A stretch of 64,000 bases of DNA from Stappia indica (GTDB lineage: Bacteria; Pseudomonadota; Alphaproteobacteria; Rhizobiales; Stappiaceae), in assembly GCF_009789575.1 (NCBI RefSeq), contig NZ_CP046908.1:2232001-2296000 (forward strand), written 5' to 3'. A program made the position numbers and the translations under genes. Shown here one piece after another: positions 60,306 to 64,000 of this stretch. Every line of letters begins with the position of its first letter. The first letter of the stretch is position 1. The notes under the pieces are model-generated. The model made no database searches and had not been told where the DNA came from. It saw nothing but the letters and a program-made list of their open reading frames with translations.

Positions 60306-61283
60306 ATGCTCGCCTTCACAATCCGCCGCCTCCTGCAGGCCATCATGGTCATGCTTGTCGTAGCCCTGATCTCGTTCACCCTGTTCCGTTTCGTCGGCGA
60401 TCCCGTCAACCAGATGGTTGGCGTCGAAACCACGCCGGAACAGCGCGAAGCCCTGCGCGAGCGTCTCGGTCTCAACGACCCGATCCTCGTCCAGTTCGGC
60501 CGCTTCATCACCAAGGCGGCGCAGTTCGATTTCGGCACCTCCTACCAGTTCCGCCAGCCTGTCGCCGAACTGATCGGCCGCCGCCTGCCGGCGACCCTGG
60601 AGCTCTCCTTCGTCTCGGCCGTGTTCGCCCTGCTCGTCGGCATTCCGATGGGCGTCTATACAGGCCTGCACCGAGACAGCTGGCTGTCGAAACTGTTCCT
60701 GTCGATCTCGCTGATCGGCATCTCCCTGCCCACCTTCTTCATCGGCATCCTGCTGATCTTCGTCTTCGCGGTGACCCTGCAATGGTTGCCGAGTTTCGGG
60801 CGAGGAGAGGTCGTGCAACTGGGCTGGTGGTCGACGGGGCTGCTCACCTGGAGCGGCATAAAGGCGCTGATCCTGCCTGCCATCACCCTCGGCCTGTTCC
60901 AGATGACGCTGATCATGCGCCTGGTGCGGTCGGAAATGCTGGAAGTGATCCGCACCGACTACATCAAGTTCGCCCGTGCCCGCGGCCTGCGCCAGCGCAG
61001 CATCAACTTCCGCCACGCGCTCAAGAACACCCTGGTCCCGGTCATCACCATCACCGGCCTGCAGCTCGGCTCGATCATCGCCTTCGCCATCATCACCGAG
61101 ACGGTGTTCCAGTGGCCGGGCATGGGGCTGCTATTCCTGCAGTCGGTGCAGAATGTCGATATCCCGATCATGGCCGCCTACCTGATGCTGATCGCCTTCC
61201 TGTTCGTGACCATCAACCTGATCGTCGACCTGCTCTACTTCCGCGTCGACCCGCGCCTGCGGGTCGAGCGTGCAGCGCATTAG
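60306..61283 (+). CDS. ABC transporter permease, DppB type
   Basis: 325 residues, six membrane helices. DppB/OppB signatures: LAFTIRRLLQAIMVMLVVALISFTLFRF N-terminus, LRERLGLNDPILVQFGRF, ARLLLGI-like segment VFALLVGIPMGVYTGLHR, and the coupling loop VIRTDYIKFARARGLRQRSINFRHALKNTLVPVITITG. ATG 60306. Downstream gap to the second permease is 9 bp. Confidence 0.93.
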   Translation: MLAFTIRRLLQAIMVMLVVALISFTLFRFVGDPVNQMVGVETTPEQREALRERLGLNDPILVQFGRFITKAAQFDFGTSYQFRQPVAELIGRRLPATLELSFVSAVFALLVGIPMGVYTGLHRDSWLSKLFLSISLIGISLPTFFIGILLIFVFAVTLQWLPSFGRGEVVQLGWWSTGLLTWSGIKALILPAITLGLFQMTLIMRLVRSEMLEVIRTDYIKFARARGLRQRSINFRHALKNTLVPVITITGLQLGSIIAFAIITETVFQWPGMGLLFLQSVQNVDIPIMAAYLMLIAFLFVTINLIVDLLYFRVDPRLRVERAAH

Positions 61284-61292
61284 GAGGCGATC

Positions 61293-62252
61293 ATGACCAA
61301 TGCCACCGACGAGAGCACGCTCAAGCAGGATGCCGGCAGCCGCAGCAGGTGGTCGCGCATCCTCGACAGCGACATCATGCACTCCTTCCTGCGGTCGAAG
61401 GTCACCATCCTGTCCGCGATCGTGACGCTGCTGTTCCTGTTCGGCGCCGCCTTCGCGCCCTGGATCGCTCCGCACAACCCCTTCGATCTCGCGACCATCT
61501 CGATCCTCGATGCACGGCTTCCGCCGATCGGCATGGAATATTCCGATCCGAACTATCTGCTGGGCACCGACGACCAGGGCCGCGACATCTTCTCGGGGAT
61601 CCTCTATGGCGCCCGCATCTCCATCGCCGTCGGTTTCCTGTCGGTCTTCTTCGCCGCCATTGTCGGTGTGCTCCTGGGGCTTATCGCCGGTTATGTCGGC
61701 GGCAAGGTCGACGCGGTGATCATGCGCGTGGCCGAGGTCCAACTGACCTTCCCGGCAATCCTGATCGCACTGCTGGTCGACGGCGTCGCCCGTGCCACGT
61801 TCGGAAATCTCGACCGGGAACGCTTCGCATTCTGGATCCTGGTCTTCTCCATCGCGCTGTCCTTCTGGGTACAGTTCGCCCGTACGGTGCGCGGCTCGAC
61901 CCTGGTGGAACGCAACAAGGAATATGTCCAGGCCGCCCGGCTGATCGGCATTCCGCCCTTTTTGATCATGATCCGGCATGTGCTGCCCAACGTCATCGGG
62001 CCGGTGCTGGTGATCGCAACGATCAATCTGGGCCTTGCCATCATCACCGAGGCGACGCTGTCATTCCTTGGCGTCGGCATTCCGCCCACCCAGCCTTCGC
62101 TTGGAACGCTGGTGCGCATCGGCAACGACTTCCTGTTCTCGGGCGAATGGTGGATCGCGATGTTCCCGGGCTTTGCCCTCGCCGTGCTGGTGCTGGCGGT
62201 GAACCTGTTGGGCGACTGGCTGCGCGATGCCTTGAACCCGAAGCTGCGTTGA
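61293..62252 (+). CDS. ABC transporter permease, DppC type
   Basis: 319 residues, six membrane helices after a long cytosolic N-terminus. DppC/OppC signs: HNPFDLATISILDARLPPIGMEYSDPNYLLGTDDQGRDIFSGILYGARISIAVG and the coupling loop GSTLVERNKEYVQAARLIGIPPFLIMIRHVLPNVIGPVLVIATINLG. Partner of the first permease. Confidence 0.93.
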   Translation: MTNATDESTLKQDAGSRSRWSRILDSDIMHSFLRSKVTILSAIVTLLFLFGAAFAPWIAPHNPFDLATISILDARLPPIGMEYSDPNYLLGTDDQGRDIFSGILYGARISIAVGFLSVFFAAIVGVLLGLIAGYVGGKVDAVIMRVAEVQLTFPAILIALLVDGVARATFGNLDRERFAFWILVFSIALSFWVQFARTVRGSTLVERNKEYVQAARLIGIPPFLIMIRHVLPNVIGPVLVIATINLGLAIITEATLSFLGVGIPPTQPSLGTLVRIGNDFLFSGEWWIAMFPGFALAVLVLAVNLLGDWLRDALNPKLR

Positions 62253-62279
62253 CATGAACACGGACAGAGACGGCTGATC

Positions 62280-63266
62280 ATGATGAGACAACCCCTGCTT
62301 TCCGTGAAGGACCTGCGGGTCGAATTTCCCACCCGTCGCGGCGTGCTGACGGCAATCGACGGAATCTCGTTCAACCTGCGCGAGGGCGAGGTACTGGGTG
62401 TCGTCGGCGAATCCGGCGCCGGAAAGTCGATCACCGGCACAGCGGTGATCGGCCTGCTAGAGCCACCGGGCCGCATTGCCGGCGGCGAGATCCGCCTCAA
62501 GGGCGAGCGCATCGACAACCTGCCGCCGGCCGCCATGCGCAAGCTGCGCGGCAAGCGCATCGGCATGGTGTTCCAGGACCCGCTGACCAGCCTCAATCCG
62601 CTCTTCACCATCGGCGACCAGATCATCGAAACGATCATGACGCACCTGCCGGTCTCCGAGCGGGAAGCCCGCGACCGGGCAGTGGCGCTGCTGGAGGAAG
62701 TCGGCATTCCGGCGGCCGGACAGCGGCTGTCCGCCTATCCGCATCAGTTTTCGGGAGGCATGCGCCAGCGCGTCGTGATCGCCCTTGCCCTGTGCGCCGA
62801 ACCGGAACTGGTGATCGCGGACGAACCGACCACCGCTCTCGACGTCTCGGTGCAGTCGCAGATCATCCGCCTGCTGCAGCGCGTATGCCGCGACCACGGC
62901 ACGGCGGTGATGCTGATCACACACGACATGGGCGTCATCGCCGAGACCGCCGACCGGGTGGCGGTGATGTATTCCGGCCGCATCGCCGAGATCGGGCCGG
63001 TCCGGGACGTGATCAAGTCCCCGAGCCATCCCTATACGATCGGCCTGATGGGCGCGATTCCCTCCCTCACCGGCGATCACGACCGGCTGACCCAGATCCC
63101 CGGTTCGATGCCGCGTCTCGATTCCATTCCTCAGGGCTGCGCCTTCAACCCGCGCTGCTCGCTGACGATGGACCGCTGCCGTGTCGAGCGGCCAGACCTG
63201 ATGCCCGCCGGCGAAAGCCACGCCGCCTGCTGGAAACTGCTGGAAACGGAAGGGGCAGGCCGATGA
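62280..63266 (+). CDS. ABC transporter ATPase, DppD type
   Basis: 328 residues. Walker A GESGAGKS (43-50), signature FSGGMRQRVVIALAL, Walker B ELVIADEPTTALDVS, switch His VMLITHDMGVIAETAD. The C-terminal oligopeptide-transporter domain contains the Cys pattern GCAFNPRCSLTMDRCRVERPDLMPAG, as in Dpp/Opp D subunits (an iron-sulfur site has been described there). ATG ATG at 62280/62283; its stop overlaps the next gene (ATGA). Confidence 0.94.
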   Translation: MMRQPLLSVKDLRVEFPTRRGVLTAIDGISFNLREGEVLGVVGESGAGKSITGTAVIGLLEPPGRIAGGEIRLKGERIDNLPPAAMRKLRGKRIGMVFQDPLTSLNPLFTIGDQIIETIMTHLPVSEREARDRAVALLEEVGIPAAGQRLSAYPHQFSGGMRQRVVIALALCAEPELVIADEPTTALDVSVQSQIIRLLQRVCRDHGTAVMLITHDMGVIAETADRVAVMYSGRIAEIGPVRDVIKSPSHPYTIGLMGAIPSLTGDHDRLTQIPGSMPRLDSIPQGCAFNPRCSLTMDRCRVERPDLMPAGESHAACWKLLETEGAGR

Positions 63267-64000
63267 ACACGGTCATGCAGCACGCCACTGCGGAAAGCCG
63301 TGCCGTCGTCGAGGTCCGGTCGCTCTCGCGCACCTTCGACGTGTCCAAGCCCTGGCTGAACCGGGTGCTGGAGCGCTCGCCGAAAGCCTTCCTCAAGGCC
63401 GCGCAGGACATATCCTTCTCCATCTCGAAAGGCGAGACCTTCGCACTCGTCGGCGAAAGCGGCTCGGGCAAGTCGACCGTCGCCAAGATGGTCGTCGGCT
63501 TGCTTGAGGCGAGTGCGGGCGAAATCCGCATCGAGGGCGTCGACATGCGCTCGCGCCGCCAGTCGGGGCAGGAGATGCGCGAACTGCGCCGGCGCATCCA
63601 GATGATCTTCCAGGACCCCTATGCCAGCCTCAATCCACGCTGGCGGGTCGACCGGATCATCGCGGAGCCGATCCGCGCCTTCAAGCTGGAGAGCTCCGAA
63701 GACGCGATTTCCGCCCGTGTCGGCGAGCTGCTCGAACTGGTGCGCCTGCACCCGCGCGACGGCGCCAAATATCCGCACGAGTTCTCCGGCGGGCAACGGC
63801 AGCGCATCTGCATTGCCCGGGCACTGGCCTCCAAGCCCGAGTTCCTCGTGTGCGACGAGCCGACCTCGGCGCTGGACGTCTCCGTGCAGGCGCAGATCCT
63901 CAACCTGATGCGCGACCTGCAGGACGAGTTCGGGCTGACCTATCTGTTCATCAGCCACGACCTTGCCGTCGTCCGGCACATGGCAAAGCGCATCGGCGTG
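63263..64000 (+). CDS. ABC transporter ATPase, DppF type, cut at the right edge
   Basis: 246 complete codons are present and the rest lies beyond the window (~80 residues expected). Walker A GESGSGKS (64-71), IQMIFQDPYASLNPRWRV, signature EFSGGQRQRICIARAL, Walker B FLVCDEPTSALDVS, switch His TYLFISHDLAVVRH. Second ATPase of the dipeptide-type transporter; it overlaps the preceding gene by four bases. Confidence 0.93.
   Translation, partial: MNTVMQHATAESRAVVEVRSLSRTFDVSKPWLNRVLERSPKAFLKAAQDISFSISKGETFALVGESGSGKSTVAKMVVGLLEASAGEIRIEGVDMRSRRQSGQEMRELRRRIQMIFQDPYASLNPRWRVDRIIAEPIRAFKLESSEDAISARVGELLELVRLHPRDGAKYPHEFSGGQRQRICIARALASKPEFLVCDEPTSALDVSVQAQILNLMRDLQDEFGLTYLFISHDLAVVRHMAKRIGV

Overview
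The window is high-GC, densely coded DNA with mostly Shine-Dalgarno-led genes and many ATGA/TGATG stop-start overlaps. Gene content (fused indolepyruvate ferredoxin oxidoreductase, LIV-type transporter flanked by CoA ligases, TRAP transporters, DUF2937, a CyaC-type cyclase, QmcA/NfeD) points to an alphaproteobacterium of the Hyphomicrobiales, with Stappiaceae-like relatives the best guess. The genus cannot be fixed from this sequence alone. No tRNA, rRNA, CRISPR array, insertion sequence or prophage gene was found. The window cuts one gene at each end.

Layout. (1) 0-8 kb: an outer-membrane beta-barrel protein (cut at the left edge), arabinose-5-phosphate isomerase kdsD, a MotA/MotB stator pair, NfeD plus the SPFH protein QmcA, ferrochelatase hemH and two small receiver-domain proteins. 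(2) 8-17 kb: a seven-gene leftward cluster of a LIV-type ABC transporter with an acyl-CoA synthetase at one end and a PaaK-like CoA ligase at the other. (3) 17-20 kb: a hybrid PAS histidine kinase and an OmpR-type regulator, then a 48-residue secreted His/Cys protein in an AT-rich patch. (4) 20-27 kb: fused indolepyruvate oxidoreductase and a TRAP transporter whose permease and binding-protein genes converge on one shared terminator. (5) 27.7-38.2 kb: a PuuD-like amidotransferase, cobalt-type nitrile hydratase (alpha, beta, accessory), an EamA exporter, a DUF1007 + NicO nickel/cobalt transporter pair, leucine-dehydrogenase-like and LysR genes, DUF2937, a WD40 protein and a CobW GTPase. The nitrile hydratase alpha subunit, NicO and CobW all carry long His/Asp-rich tracts. 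(6) 38-44.6 kb: ogt, aminotransferase, Inh-type protease inhibitor, 2-hydroxyacid dehydrogenase, LacI and MarR regulators, EamA transporter. (7) 44.7-54.9 kb: a divergent small-molecule catabolic island. Leftward are an NMT1/THI5-type ABC transporter, a cytosine-deaminase-like amidohydrolase, a flavin oxidase and two flavodoxin-fold oxidoreductases; rightward are a Rid protein, an 8-oxoguanine-deaminase-like enzyme and a creatininase-family hydrolase. (8) 55-64 kb: a CyaC-type redox-sensing adenylate cyclase, an ArgE/M20 amidohydrolase and a dipeptide-type ABC transporter running off the right edge.

Two groupings look most worth follow-up. One is the nitrile hydratase/metal-handling neighbourhood with three His-rich proteins in 10 kb. 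The other is the divergent catabolic island, whose enzymes point to uptake and ring opening of an N-heterocycle but whose substrate I cannot name. Positions of catalytic residues were counted by eye from the translations, so small offsets are possible.
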